NCBI GenBank assembly: GCA_026261815.1
Contig: JAMPIT010000566.1
Span: forward strand, 26,995,001 to 27,059,000
Length of the DNA: 64,000 nt
Source: Monarcha castaneiventris obscurior
Taxonomy: Eukaryota; Chordata; Aves; Passeriformes; Monarchidae
Reading direction: 5' to 3'
Under the pieces are notes generated by a model. The model did not search any database and was not told the DNA's origin. It saw nothing but the letters and a program-made list of their open reading frames with translations. Position numbers and translations under genes: made by a program. Position 1 is the first letter of the stretch. Each line of letters begins with the position of its first letter. Shown here in pieces: positions 24,122 to 36,822 of this stretch.

Positions 24122-25974
24122 CGTTTTAAAGTTTTCAAAAACTAAATTTCTTATATCTGTTGTATTGTAGGGGTAGTATTGGAGAAAAAGAGATGCTTGT
24201 TCAATATTTATCAGTTTCTTATTGTTGTTGTTCTCGATGGAAATGCAGGAATGGCATGTGTCAAATAACTCCACTGTTCAGTTCCGAAAAAAATGGTTGT
24301 GTGTACATTGCAGATTCTTTGAAATATTTGATCTGTCACAAGAACCAAGCAAGAGTCATTTGAAAAGCTCCAGTGCCTATGATCTAATGTAAAGCATTTA
24401 CTCTGTCACTCTTTTACTCAATGATCCAGATCTTCAGCTGATATAATCTGGGAAGAGCTCCATGGAAGTCAGTGGAGCTCTGCCAATTCATGTTGCTGAA
24501 ATAAGTCCTATTAAGAGCTACTCTGCCTTGATATGTCCTCACTGATTTCAAAATTCTGCACACTGAATATGAGTCATGCTGTGGGTATTTTATTCCTATG
24601 TCAAGTTGGATTTTTTTACACAGATAATCTCATACTGACAGGTGAGAAGTCTCTTCTATACTTGGCTCCCCAGAATAAGCTGGAAGACCACAAGTATGGA
24701 CCATGCTAATACTTAAACAGATAATAACTGAAGCAGAACACATATGTTGGTCATTTTTTCATTTATAGTGAGTGAGATCAGTATCTGGCTAAGACTATTA
24801 AATATTGAATACCTGATGTGTAAATTAAGATCCAACAACAGTGAAAAAGTATATTATAATCTTTCTTTATGAACATTATAGCAAGATAGTTAAATAAATA
24901 AAACCCACTAGAATGTTAATCAATATAAAAAGAGTTTAGGTAGGCAAAAAATATAAAGTATAGGAATGAAAATGAAAGATTAATGTATAAATTAAAAATA
25001 AATACTACCTTTAAAAGTCCTTGCAAAGGAAAAATACAGTACCGATAAAGTTTGCAGAAAGTATATTTAAACAATTTCAGGTTTGCTAAAGTTAATAAAT
25101 GAGCTACCAAATAGGCTAATGATTTCAAATCGTTGACAGAAAATTGGCCTAAATTGCAGACTTGTCAAGAATGTTTTATGGGTGTGAGTTTGTGGTAGTA
25201 TAATGGATAGTCTTGTTTATGCCTATGTTTCTGCATTAGGGCTCTGATTTAGTTGAATTTTAATTAAATTTGTTTCTAATAAGATATATTTATCATTATC
25301 TATCACAGCTTGTAAGAAATACTTTAGTGCCCATATCAAAGTTCAGACAGTGAAAAACCGAACACAAGGTGATTTGTGAATCTTTTAATACCTATCTTTC
25401 AAACAAGCATGCAGACATAGATTCTTTGTAGGGAAGGGAGATAAGATTTTGCTTGTACAATGTACTAGTTGTATAAATTTTTAATGCACTACAGCAGATG
25501 GAATGCATTGTCTAGTATGAATAATTTATAAAGAATAGTTTGGGTCATCCACAAATTGGCTTCAGATAACAACACAGAAATGGTCTCTTGTAAGTCTGTA
25601 TGGATAAATATATCTAATTCTAGCTTCTCAGGAGATGTTACATCTGACTTTCCTTTGATTTATAGGCAATTACTGTGTTCAGAGCTGAACCAGCACAGAC
25701 CAACAGGTTTGGGTTCCAACAAAGCAGAAGGCAGTCTACCACAGCATGAAGAGGCATGAGACGTGTCCCTAGAGACAGAGGGGCTATTTCAGTGTACTTG
25801 AACTAGATGGTAAGCTTCAGTCTTGTGGAAGTAGAATGTTTCAAACATTGCAACCATCAAATTCAGTTTTTCAATGGATGCTGGCAGTTAAGGTGCATGA
25901 CTAAGCAAAGGATAGCTCCTCCTCCTCACACCACTCTCAGTCGTGGACTTGGAAGTTCTTGGTCTTCCCTGTGC
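24122..25974. other. Inferred intron sequence, nothing recognised
   Basis: AT-rich DNA with only short chance reading frames. No repeat family or RNA gene was recognised. Confidence 0.6.
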
Positions 25975-26130
25975 ATAGAATCATAGAAGCATTTAAATTG
26001 GAAAAGCCCTCCAAAATCCTGGAGTCCAACCTTTGACCAACCACTACTTTGTCAACAAGACCACAGCACTAAGTGCTATGTCCAGTCGATTCTTGAGTAC
26101 CTCCAGGGATGATGGCTCCACCACCTCCAT
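25975..26130 (-). mobile_element. CR1 LINE 3' end, minus orientation
   Basis: The plus strand reads the antisense CR1 terminus: 'catagaatcatagaagc', then 'ttaaattggaaaagccctcc', 'gagtccaacc', 'aagaccacagcactaag' and 'ctccagggatgatggctcc'. The remainder is lost. It is a typical 5'-truncated copy of about 155 bp retaining the ATTCTATGA-type tail. Confidence 0.93.
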
Positions 26131-29100
26131 GTGAACCCTAAACCAGAAAACCCCACTGATTTTGCTATTTGAGGCATCCTTGTCATTCAACCATATTGGT
26201 GAATGGGACATTACTGTTCTGATGGCACACTCATGACCCCAGATCTTGGGATAGCTTATGGGAATTTCAGTTGTCCTCCAGGCACAGTAAGTTATAAAAG
26301 CCTTTGGTGCACTGATGTCAGGGCTTTGGCTAACACTGGAAACCAGAAAATAGATGTATTCTTCCTATAGTTTCCTTGGCTTACATTTAATCATGGATGT
26401 TTTCACATTTTCTCTGTTAGACTTGGTGAGATTTTCTTCTGCTGTCAGCAATAGCCTACAAAGAACAGGCGAGCCAAGGAAAAGCTTCCATTATGCCTAA
26501 TTTTTCTTTATGCAGGTTAAACTTTCTGTACCATGTACTAATGATCTGCTTGCCCCCCCAGAGACATGTTCACTCATTCTAAGGGCAGTGTCATGCTATG
26601 AAGTAAAAAAATCGTGGAAAAAGTCAAAGTGGCCTGGCATGAATCTTCAGATATGACAGAAGGTGGGAGAAAATAGCAAACATAGCTTGGAACAGGAAAA
26701 CTATGGGATGCTGATCCAAGGCATGGTTTTCAATTTACAGGACTCAGCTGCTGTAATGAAGAGGTCCACACAAGGTGACATGAATATGAAGCACTTTATT
26801 ACCAGCTAATGAACACCAAATTCATAAAGGAACTCCCCCTGTATGTTTATTTTGGACATCCAAAACCGAAGCAAGCTTTAAAACTACAGATTCAGGCTTG
26901 ACATCTGTGAATGTGACCTTAACACTGAAAAATTATAATATATCAGAGATGATTAATTTTGTGTTTTGCAAGGTAGTCTTGAAACCCAACAGCCCCACAA
27001 ATTCACTGTTTTAGACTTTATAACTTTTTAGTACTTCACTGACCTGTAAGAGAAACAGAGGAAAATTAACAGCATAGTAAGAATCTAAGAATCTGTATAG
27101 TGTTCATTGCGACAACGGCACTGAGCTGAAATGCTCGGTATCAACTTTCCTCAAATAACTTTGTAAGGATGACTTTATGGATTAATTCTAGTATTGACTC
27201 CTTGGGTAAATTTCACTGCTTATAGCAGCTCTTCACAGCTACTTAGTGAGTTACTACTACAGAGACACTAGAGATACTAATTTTCTTTTTTTTTTTTTTT
27301 TAGAAAAAACACACCAACACCTTACTGGACTACTGTAGAGCAGCTATAGTATAACACTTTTTAATAAACAGACATTGTGCAGCCCTCTATTTGGTCAAAG
27401 TACTTCTGCAGTTATATAAAAAACTTCTTGGCTTTGAAATGTCCTAAAATATATCAATACTAGAGCTTTAGATTTACAGTATATTTGTCCAAGCAGCATT
27501 AAGCATAAGTGAAGACATGTAATTAGAGCTTTACCATTGTCAAAATGAATCCTTACACAACATTGAAATAGTTTCTTGAAATAAAAATTGTTGTTCTTAT
27601 TTCATGGCAATTAAATTCTAATATGTTGATCATAATGAAGAAACTAATAAAAGACCATCATAGTTATATTTATTCACCTTGTAGGTACTACACATACATC
27701 TGCATTCCTATTTTAGACTTTTGACTGCAGCGCTAGTGCTATAAATTTGATATATAATCATTAATTTGTGTCCTTACTACTTTTACGACTTTGTTCACAG
27801 TTTAATTGTTTTGCCTTCCTTACGAGGACAAGATGAAGCATTTCAAGGGACTTTTTTATTTGGAAAAGCTTCAGTCTTCCCTGAAATGTCACATGAGGTC
27901 CTCATGTTACTAAACAGCAAAATGTCCAAGATGAGGAGGTAACGTCAACAGGGAGATGATTCAAAGACAGTAAACAGGAATTACTTAGGAAAACTTAGCC
28001 ATCTTCCCTAGTCTACAGTAGCTGATTAATGGGAGAATGTTTCCCATCCTTCTTCACTTGTTTTTAAAGAAAAAACAAGAGTATTTTAAAAATTTGTCTT
28101 AGAATGTCCCTTTCTTTTTTCCTACTGTCCTTGAAACTGTGTATTGGCTATTTGCTGTCTGAAAGAAAATAAACTGCACCTAGATTAATTCTGAGTTATC
28201 ATGTCTGGGTATCTCCTATTATCCCATGTAATTTAGTCAAGTTTTGTCCTAGTGTTATGGTAGAAAAGGACAGTCAGCTTCTGCAATGACCTTGTTTTGT
28301 TAAATGAAGCCTGAAATTATAATTAATGAACAACAGAAATATTTTCGCATGTAGTAAACATGGAGCTTGAATATTATATGTATTATATTATGTTATAGTA
28401 TTGTATAGTATATGTTTATAATATTAAAATGTCTGGGGTTTTTTTTGCATATATTATACAGAAAATAGCACGGACCTCAAGACTCACCTTGTTAGAATTT
28501 TTGTATTTAGCTTTTTCCTTTGGTAATTCGGTTGTGTTTTCTTCAGCTTCAAAAAGCACAATAGTGTATAAACTTATCCAAGAATACAGAACCCAGTTTT
28601 TATCCTCTGCCATGCATTACCATTACTAGTGATTCTGATCATTCCTTGCAAGCATATTCTCATTACTGGAATGGACAGCTTTTGTTAACAATATTTCAAA
28701 ATCCTTCAAAAAGTCATTAGCCCAAATACACATAATTATTTTTTGGTGGGTTTTTTTGTTTTGTTTTTTTAATTACTATTACTATTTTTTTAATAACTGA
28801 GAAACATCAATAATTTCAAGGCTGTTGGGTCAAGAAGCACTTGGGATGAAGGAATATAACTCAAGGGCATTCAGTCATTTTAAGTTCCTCTAGGAACAGA
28901 TGAGAAGAAAGGGAAGAATATGAACGTTAATTAAAGATTAATTTAAATGAGAAATGCCTTGACAAGCTCTTTTGTGGAAGAAAAGAAATGCTAGCTAGTA
29001 TGAAGAAAAGGAAGGCTGCCTGAGGTAGAAGGTTGCATTACAAAACTTCAACTGATAACAGCTTTTAATACTTAACATCTTTTCCAGCATCATCTCCACT

Positions 29101-30056
29101 TCCACATAAATGAGCAGATGCTTCTCTGCAGAAAAGTAATTATCCTCAAACTCATGCTATGTTTGTGGTGAGCTGACTGTTGAATTCACAAAAGCCCAAG
29201 GTTTTGTATTTTGCACAGCTTTATTTAATCACATTCTGTGTTTCCATTCAGTGTTAAATTAAGGCTGCAGAAAAGGCCTTTCTGTGCTCCCTGAGAGTCT
29301 GATCATATTTGCTACCACCACAGAGAAGAAATGATTATAAGTGTAGTTCTGACACCAAGAAATTTTTCTGTCTTTTTATTCCACTCTATCTCATACTTTT
29401 TTTGCCATATTATCCAAAGAATATCATCAAACAAAACAGAACAAAACCAAACCCAAAAAAACTAAAGCAAAACCAGAAAAAACAAACCACAAAACCAAAA
29501 TATTCTTCAACAATATAAATAACAAAGAGAAAAAGGCTTGAATGAAATGCAGATAAAAGCTTAAGGTGGCTCCTAAATAGAATTAATACTTTGTCTCATT
29601 TTCTAATAAAGGTGATGATACTGAGTGTGGGAGAAAGGCAGGAAGGCTCATGAGAACAGGGGCAAGGAAACAGAAATAACAAAAGAGGAGGTAACGAAGC
29701 TTACATTGCTTAATACACTGAAGGCAGGGAGCCTCAATAAACTCTGCCCCGGAGCTGACAAAAGCTGCCAAAGGTATCTCAGGTCTGATAGTGGTTATTT
29801 TTAATAAACCTATCAACTGCAGGGTGATACTTCAGAACTGGAATCAGAAAGTGCAGCATTTCTTCTGAATAAAAAGGGAGGTGAAGGATAGGGAAGGGAA
29901 AGACAGAAAAAAACCACAGTAGAATGACCTTAAGGCTATATAAATATGAAATGAGAGTCTGCAATGAGAGCAAAGAATAGAAAATACATTTTTCTATATG
30001 TAAAAGAAGCTTAAATGCAGCATGGACTCACACAGATTACACTGAAATAAATTTAC
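26131..30056. other. Inferred intron sequence, nothing recognised
   Basis: No repeat family was recognised apart from homopolymer runs (T-run at 27286-27302) and an A/C-rich string at 29425-29505. A 60-bp minus segment near 29710-29770 has splice-like edges and an open frame but no hydrophobic or conserved character, so it was not called. Confidence 0.5.
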
Positions 30057-30084
30057 CTCTTCTTTTGACAAAGTGAACTATTTT
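30057..30084 (-). CDS. Possible 28-bp microexon of the minus-strand membrane-protein gene
   Basis: On the minus strand a strong acceptor (ACATTTTCCTCTTCTAG) precedes 28 bases followed by GTAAAT. In phase 0 it reads KIVHFVKRR plus one base, and that leftover G joins the AG of the terminal exon to make a Glu codon. So it converts the phase-0 end of the 38115-38227 exon into the phase-1 start of the terminal exon. The encoded basic peptide would fit a short loop between two membrane segments. Microexons this small are easy to find by chance when searching for a phase match, so the call is tentative. Confidence 0.25.
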
Positions 30085-32860
30085 CTAGAAGAGGAAAATG
30101 TTTTAATTAAAATCCACTTGGAGGTGACTAAAATATTTCAGGTATTTAATATGGTGCTATTAGAGAAACTGACTTAGGATGCACAAAATATGAATTAGCA
30201 CAGAACAAGTAAACTCATGTAGGAATTGATCAAAGAGGAAGAAGTAGAAAGTAAAATTGAAAGGAGAAATATCTATGAAGGGATATGTTACCCAATGATC
30301 ATTCTGTTTTCAAAATTTCTATTATATTTTCAAAAATGACCATGACTTGAAGAGTGAATGCTAATAAATTGTATTGATGACAAGATCAAGAGGATTATTA
30401 ACTACAGAAAATCAGAAATAACAGAGTGACCTCAAGGACTGGAATTCTAAAATAGAGAATAAATAAAACCATTAAAAGTACAAGATAGCACATCTCTAAA
30501 ACTCTTTTTTTCTTATAACCTGAGAATTCATTTGCTGAAAATGACTGAGGAAGAGTAAAGCTGAATGGGACAAATCTGTCACAAAAAAAAATCCAAAAAA
30601 CCCAAACATGTAAGACATCAGTGTAATGTAGCTACAAATTATAATTTTTGATCCTAGAGCAAAAGGTTTCTGGAGGAGATTGATAAGTACTAGCCATTGT
30701 TCAACCTTGATTTTTTTTCACATCTGAACATTCCTATAATCAAGAAAAAAAGGCACTCTAAGTAAAGCAAGTGAAGAAAAGCTTAAATAAGATGACTAAG
30801 GAGTAATATGCTTACGTAGTTGCACACTAAGTCTGCATAGAGCTAGAGCTGAGAGATATTCACCAGTTCAGTGAGAAAACAGAGCTGTATTTATTTTTGC
30901 CTCTGTGCCTGAGAGATAGCCTGGGAGTGGGTTATACCACCTGTCACAGTGCTGATAAAGCTAGCATGCAATTGCAAAGATCTGTTTTGAAGATGCGCTT
31001 TAAAAGTTTTTTGCATCAAAAGAGGAAATCCTTTTGCCTTCTAGCCTCCTTCCAACTCAGAAATAACAAAATAGAGCTGAGGGAAGGAAAACTTTCAGGA
31101 GTAAATAGGGAGAAGTGACAGAATAGTGGTCATATGACCACTGTCAGGAGAGAGAGAAGCAAGAGATTTTGAAGAAGGACCTTTTGGTCTATTCTTTTAT
31201 CTACCCACCCCTACAACATGGTGGAATAAAAGTAAACATTCTGTGCTCCATAGAAACACTTGGAGAAATCAGATTAAACTAATTTAGGTATGTACTGTCA
31301 TTCAATGAGTCTAGAAAATCTTGTGCTATCGTAAGCAGTAAGTTAAAAAAAAGGACAGGAATGGAAATAAAATTCCTGCATGCAGCTTGGAAAAAAAGAC
31401 TTTGGTGGCAGTCCATTTCTCGAGAATCAAAAAACTATTTGCATGGTTTTTGTCATATTGTAAGTGGCGATACTTCTTCCAAGTAATATTTGCTGGTGTT
31501 ATCTGAAGGCATTTTAATTCAAACGTGACATTTTTTCCCTTGCAGACTTATGAAATATTTATGGGGTTATACCTGTATGTTTCAGCTGTGATACAGGGAT
31601 TTAAGAACAGGTTGGCAGATGTATGCCCTACATTGTCCAGTGAAAGGTCAGTGCCAAGTGAAATGAATTTCTTTTAAGCCAACTGTTTCCCTACAACTAG
31701 AAATAAAAATAAATTACATTTTCACCTGTTAAAGAACTTGAAATGCTGCTAAAGCACTGTTTGCCACTGTAATTTCCTGTGAAAATTACATTGATCAAGG
31801 AATTTTTTTTTTAATTTAAATCTGGTTTCTTACCATCACTATGGAGTTTTCCACATAGTAAGATTTAACAGAAGAAGACGAAAGAAGAAAATGCAAGATT
31901 ATTTAATTTTATCTGTTGTCATGCAACAATTTTGAAATCTTTCCAAGACTTAACCTTCACTTTTCCTGTGCAGTTCAATCCTGTGCAATTCAGTTACTTT
32001 AACTATTACATTTTAATCTTTATATTTGCAAATATGGAGACATGACTGCATAGATGAGTTCCCTTGGTCTGTGGAAAGGAATCTTGAAGCAACAATTAAG
32101 TGAAACTTTCACAGGCATGTTGTTCATATTAGCTATTTTATAGTTGATCATTTCTGTCAAATAATAATAATTTTAAAAACTTCAAACCAAAACAATAAAC
32201 AAAAACCACTTATTGGGTCATTTTGGTTATTTACAGCTCTAGAGAAAGGTAGGGACTTATTTCTAAGCCCTAAGTGGACTTCATAATTGTTTGGGTTTTT
32301 TCTGTGGCTTTTGGGACTTTATTTCCCTCTTGGGAAGAGTGAACTACTGCTGTTTTATTCATCCATGACAGAAGTAGGGGAAAAAAAAAAAAAGATGCTA
32401 CAAGGCAAATCTATTTTCAGTAAAAGACAAATTTAGATTGTGGAAGGTGAAAACATTTATTTCTTCAAAGATATGTTGTGACCTGTTGACTTTCTTCTAA
32501 TTGTGTGTGAGAAATAAGCAAAAAAACACCTTTTTTTTTTTTTTCTCCTTTCCACTTATCAGCCAGTAGAGGGAAAGCATAAAGCTACTCTTATTGCAAA
32601 ACTTTCTGATTCAGTTTCTGGGACAGAGACCTATCCAAGATGATATCCTTTAGATTCTGTAGGGGTCAAACAATAATTTAGATATTATTATCTGGACATG
32701 TAGAATATCATATGAGTAGTACAGTAGGGATCCTGCCAAAATGGTTTAAAAAGAGAGTAGATTTTATAACTTCTGTCCATCAGACTAGTACCAGTCCTTG
32801 CATAATCTTGCTAAGATATGAGGTGAGAAGCTACAACCCAGTGAGGAGGCGAGATATCAT
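30085..32860. other. Inferred intron sequence, nothing recognised
   Basis: AT-rich DNA with A- and T-runs (32384-32394, 32532-32544). No repeat family, RNA gene or supported exon was found. Confidence 0.6.
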
Positions 32861-33779
32861 ATTTTTGTTTTTGTCTGGGGTAGAGTTAACTTTCTTCACA
32901 GAAGACAGCGTTGCACTGTGTTTTGAGTTTGTGCTAGAAACAGCATTGATAACACAGGGGTGTTTATTTATTTCTGGGCACTGCTTGCATAGAGCACCCT
33001 TCTCCCCACCCCACCCCACCAGCGAGCAGGCTGCGAGTGCACAAGGCATTGGGAGGGAATACAACTGAGAGAGACAACCCCAGGTGACCAAAGGGATATC
33101 CCACACCATATGGCATCATGTTCAGCATATAGAGCTGGGGGAAGGAGGATGAAGTGGGCACATTTGGAGTGATGGCTTCCCGAGTCCCTGTTACAGGTGA
33201 TACAGCCTGGCTTTCCTGGAGATCATGGAATCACAAAATAACAGAATATGCTGAGTTCGAAGGCACCCAGAAGGATCATCAAGTCCAACTCCCAGCCCTG
33301 CACATCCCCAAGAGTCATACCATGTGCCTGAGAGCATTGTCCAAATGTTTCTTGAACTCTTTCAGGCTTGGTGCTCTGACCACTGCCCTGGAGAGCTGTT
33401 CTAGTGCCCAAATACCCTCTGGGTGAAGAACATTTCTCTAATATCCAATCTACCTGACACAACTTCAGACCATTCCCTCAGGTCCTGTCACTGGACACCA
33501 CAGAGAAGAGATCAGTTCTGCACCTCCTCTTCCCCTCATGAGGAAGTTGTAGGCTGTGATGAGATGGCTGAAGCTCCACCTGCCCATGGAAAATGGTGAA
33601 TGAATGCCTTGTTTTGCCCTTTTTGTGTACATGGTTGTTACTTTATCAATTGCACTGTCTTTTTCTCAATCCATGCGTTTTCTCACTTTTACTCTTCTAA
33701 TTTGTTCACCCAGCCCACCAGGGGTGATGAGTGAGAGGCTGGGAGGTGCTTGGTTGCCAGCTGGGGTTTAGCCATAACA
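32861..33779 (+). mobile_element. ERVL-type LTR, plus orientation, interrupted by a CR1
   Basis: The left half (32861-33222) has the known bird ERVL LTR features: a CTGGGGTAGAGTTAAC start block, 'gataacacagg', 'gtgcacaaggcattgggagg', 'tgaccaaagggatatccc', 'catatggcatcatg' and a degraded TATA at 'cagcatatagagctggggg'. The right half (33564-33779) continues the same LTR, with 'gaatgaatgccttgttttgc', 'tgcactgtctttttctcaa', 'gttttctcacttttactc' and a terminal 'ctggggtttagccataaca'. The middle is a CR1 insertion in the opposite orientation. The extreme 5' TG is mutated. CATA(T/A) before and after may be a degenerate 5-bp target duplication. No internal genes adjoin it, so it is a solo LTR. Confidence 0.88.
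33223..33563 (-). mobile_element. CR1 LINE inserted within the ERVL LTR
   Basis: The antisense CR1 3' end begins at 'tcatggaatcacaaaataac' and continues through 'aaggatcatcaagtccaac', 'caaatgtttcttgaactctt', 'caggtcctgtcactggacac' and 'cctcatgaggaagttgtag' before returning to LTR sequence. It is 5'-truncated at about 341 bp. Its position inside a recognisable LTR shows that it arrived after the LTR. Confidence 0.9.
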
Positions 33780-33784
33780 CATAA

Positions 33785-35204
33785 ATACTGTACACCACTG
33801 GAATTTCTTAAATGCTCTTACTGTCTTCCATCCTCATTTAACTACTCAGTGTGTGCTCTCAGCTGGACAGCAACTTTACAACTTTAAAGTAAGTCAAGTG
33901 GAGCTCACACTAGGCAAAAAATGCTGTGGTTTCAAAGACAAATCAAGAGTCCATGGAAATACAGTTGTTAAAAATCATGACACTGATTATCATGTTTCAA
34001 TTTTAATTCTCATTTCAGCCTGTTTGAACAGTCTACGTATTCTTTCAACATAAGCTGTTCTAGGGCATAAACTTGTTGTTACCTTCCTAGCAGGGCAACA
34101 ACTTGTCAGGAAGCAGTTATGCAGTGCAAAGTACTACTTTGACAGAGTTAAGCCAGAAATAAAAGAGATTGAATTCTTCCATGGGAGACATTGTTATTTA
34201 TTTTTGATGTTTAAATCACATCAGTTCCATTGGAATTATAAGAAAGATTATCTAGAGATGACTACTTGAGACATGCAAATAAACCTGGCCATATACCTAT
34301 TAATCTATCTTCAGTCTGAAACTATATTCTGAAAGCATTTGGTATACTGCACACAAGGCAGATTTTTGTTTTGCTGGCATATGGGAGTTCTGAGGGACTC
34401 TATGCTTTTTACCAGGAAAAGGAAATTCTTACATTCATTATAGCAGTGCAGCTCTTTTCTTGTCTACTGCAAGAAGCATTTGCTCTGGCTGGAAAAAGCA
34501 AATCAGCAGTGTTCATTTTTCATCCTTGTAAACAGAGAGTTTTGGGACACTTATGAAACAGAAGTGTTCCAACACTTTTAAAACACTGATGTCACTTGAC
34601 TAGCATTCATTAACACAGAGCTCATGAGATCAAACCATGTTGGAGATAAATTTCTGCTGCTTTCTACTTCCAACATGGTCATTTTGTATAATGTTGATGG
34701 AAATTAAAGGAATGTCAAAATGTTGCCTATCACAGAGGATAAAGAAAGAACATCAGAAGTAGAAATAAAATAATAAGAAAGAGGAATGACAAATAAAAAA
34801 GAGGGAAAAGATCTGCTACAAAATTCCAAGGAATTCGCTTATTTTTGGTTGGGTTATTTTCTGGAAAAGAAATGCCTGATTTTGCTTTAAGCACAAATTT
34901 CATATTCCAGAGAACGGGGTGTCAGAAGGGAAAAAAAAAAAGTGGAAAGCCAACATATATTTCCAAAAGCTCTCCTCCAGATCTTCCCTCAAATGTATGG
35001 AACAAAACTTAGTTATCAATGTGCACAAAATGATGGCCATGAGGGTGATTTTCTATCAAGTTGAGATTCACTGACCATTTTTGTCTTAACCCTGAAGCTT
35101 AAACTTGTAATGTACTAGCTGTTGTGCTGTCTCCAGATAGCATTATGAGAGATTCCCCAGCAAATGTTCTGGGCACACTGGGAACTGGGAATGTACTAAT
35201 ATAC
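33785..35204. other. Inferred intron sequence, nothing recognised
   Basis: No repeat or exon was recognised; reading frames are short. Confidence 0.55.
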
Positions 35205-35296
35205 TGGTCTAATGGGAGGTGTTTCTGCCTATGGTAGGGCAGGCTGGGACTAGATAATCCTTAAAGTCTATTCCAACCTGTTAACATTCTGTGATA
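35205..35296 (+). mobile_element. CR1 LINE 3' end, sense
   Basis: 'gaggtgtttctgcctatgg', 'aggctgggactagataatcc' and 'ctattccaacctgttaac' followed by 'attctgtgatac' are the last ~90 bases of CR1 in sense, including the ATTCTGTGAT-type tail. It is severely 5'-truncated. Confidence 0.88.
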
Positions 35297-36341
35297 CTGC
35301 AATTGTCATCATTCCCTAACACAGTTTTTTGGCCTTTGATACCTCTGTTTTTTTCTGTGTCTCCTGGCTGGCATCTAGACTGTAACACTTCAGTTTGGTC
35401 TTCACATTTTTTGTGCTTGATGAGACCTGTAGCATCATCTAGCAGATAAATAAGATGGAAAAAGCAATCTTGGAATCTTTCTTTTTTGTTGTATTTTGAA
35501 TAGTTACAGTGATGGTAAGAAGTATGGATGAAAATGGTATCTTAATGCCCTGCAGTTAGGACCTGACTCTTGGAAAGTGTAAATTTTAGATTCTAATTCT
35601 TTGCATTAGTGAAGGATGAGGAACATATTTTAATCTACACAAAGACTGGGCCTCTTTAGGTGTTTCCCTCCTGCCTCTAAATCATAGCTTGTTAAATGTT
35701 TCACACTTCAGGCTCGGGAAAATCTGTATCTTCTGAGGTAGAATTGAGACACCTTGGAAGCTTTTCAGAGTGCCTAGGCTTAGACTTCTGATGTTCAGAT
35801 AATCAAATGGTAAGTAAGGTGAAGTAGGGCCTTAGATATTACCTTGCATTGATCTAGGCAGGCTTACTAAAATTTTAAATATTGTAGATGCTTGCTGTGA
35901 CAACCAACTGACAAAAAGAAAATAAAATACTATTTCTATATAATAAAAGAAATTATTTTCAGGGAATAATCAGGCATTGGGAAATAATTTTAGGCACTTA
36001 ATAAATATTTCAGGGGAAAAAAAAGGAAGAGTTAGGAGACAGTAAATATGATTTTTTCTTTTCCAGGTTTAAACTTCAGTTATTCAAAATGCCATATTCT
36101 GATCTTTTAGATATTGTGAAATCTAAAACCCAGTTGATTTCAGTAAGGATGTTCAGCATCTCCCAGAAACTGCCTTAAACCAAGCAGGATGGGGCATAAA
36201 AGTATTTTTAACTCATTCTCTTTAAATTCATCCATCCTCTAACAGAAAGCCTAGATTTAGAAATAAAACATCAATCAATTAATTGACTGTTTCAGTGTCA
36301 ACTTTAACAACAAAGGAAAACATGATTATTTAATTTGCACA

Positions 36342-36822
36342 TGTCCTAGGTTACAATAGAGATGTATTCTGTTACCACCAGCTGTGGGCCATTAGCTGTT
36401 ATCTCCTGCTCTGACCCACCCCTGATAACAGACAATGGCCAGCAAGAAACCACAGCATGACTCATGGACTTATCTCATCCTATTGTGAGATGCTCCGCCC
36501 AGGAGGGAGGAGCCAAGCATTCCCACCTGGATATAACCTGGCCTTGGAACTGCCTAGGGGAGCCCTGTCTACTGGGTTCCCAGGGGACAAGAGCTATTAC
36601 TGGCCCTTCAGCTGGAGACCAGACCTTCCATAGGATCCCTGCTTCAACTGAGCTACTTCATCTGGGCTGCTACCACCACCCTAGTGTCAGGTTGTATCTG
36701 ACTTTGTCAGTGCCTTTTTTTTTTTTTTCCCCTTTCTTTGTATTATTTAACTTATTTTTAATTTTTTTTTCCCATTAAATTTTAATCCTGACTTCTGAAC
36801 TCCCACTGGTTTGTTTTCTGTT
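36342..36822 (+). mobile_element. LTR of the same family as 16713-17219, plus orientation
   Basis: It begins TGTCCTAGGTTACAA at 36342 and follows the other copy base for base over most of its first 380 bases, including the shared GGATATAACC TATA block at 36529-36541, the T-rich tract and the ATTAAA signal at 36774-36779. The 3' end departs from the other copy after 'ggtttgttttc', and no target duplication matching the left flank (GCACA) is found. So its last 15-20 bases are altered or deleted. No internal retroviral sequence follows. The 104-codon plus frame inside is an LTR by-product mirrored in the other copy. Confidence 0.88.
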
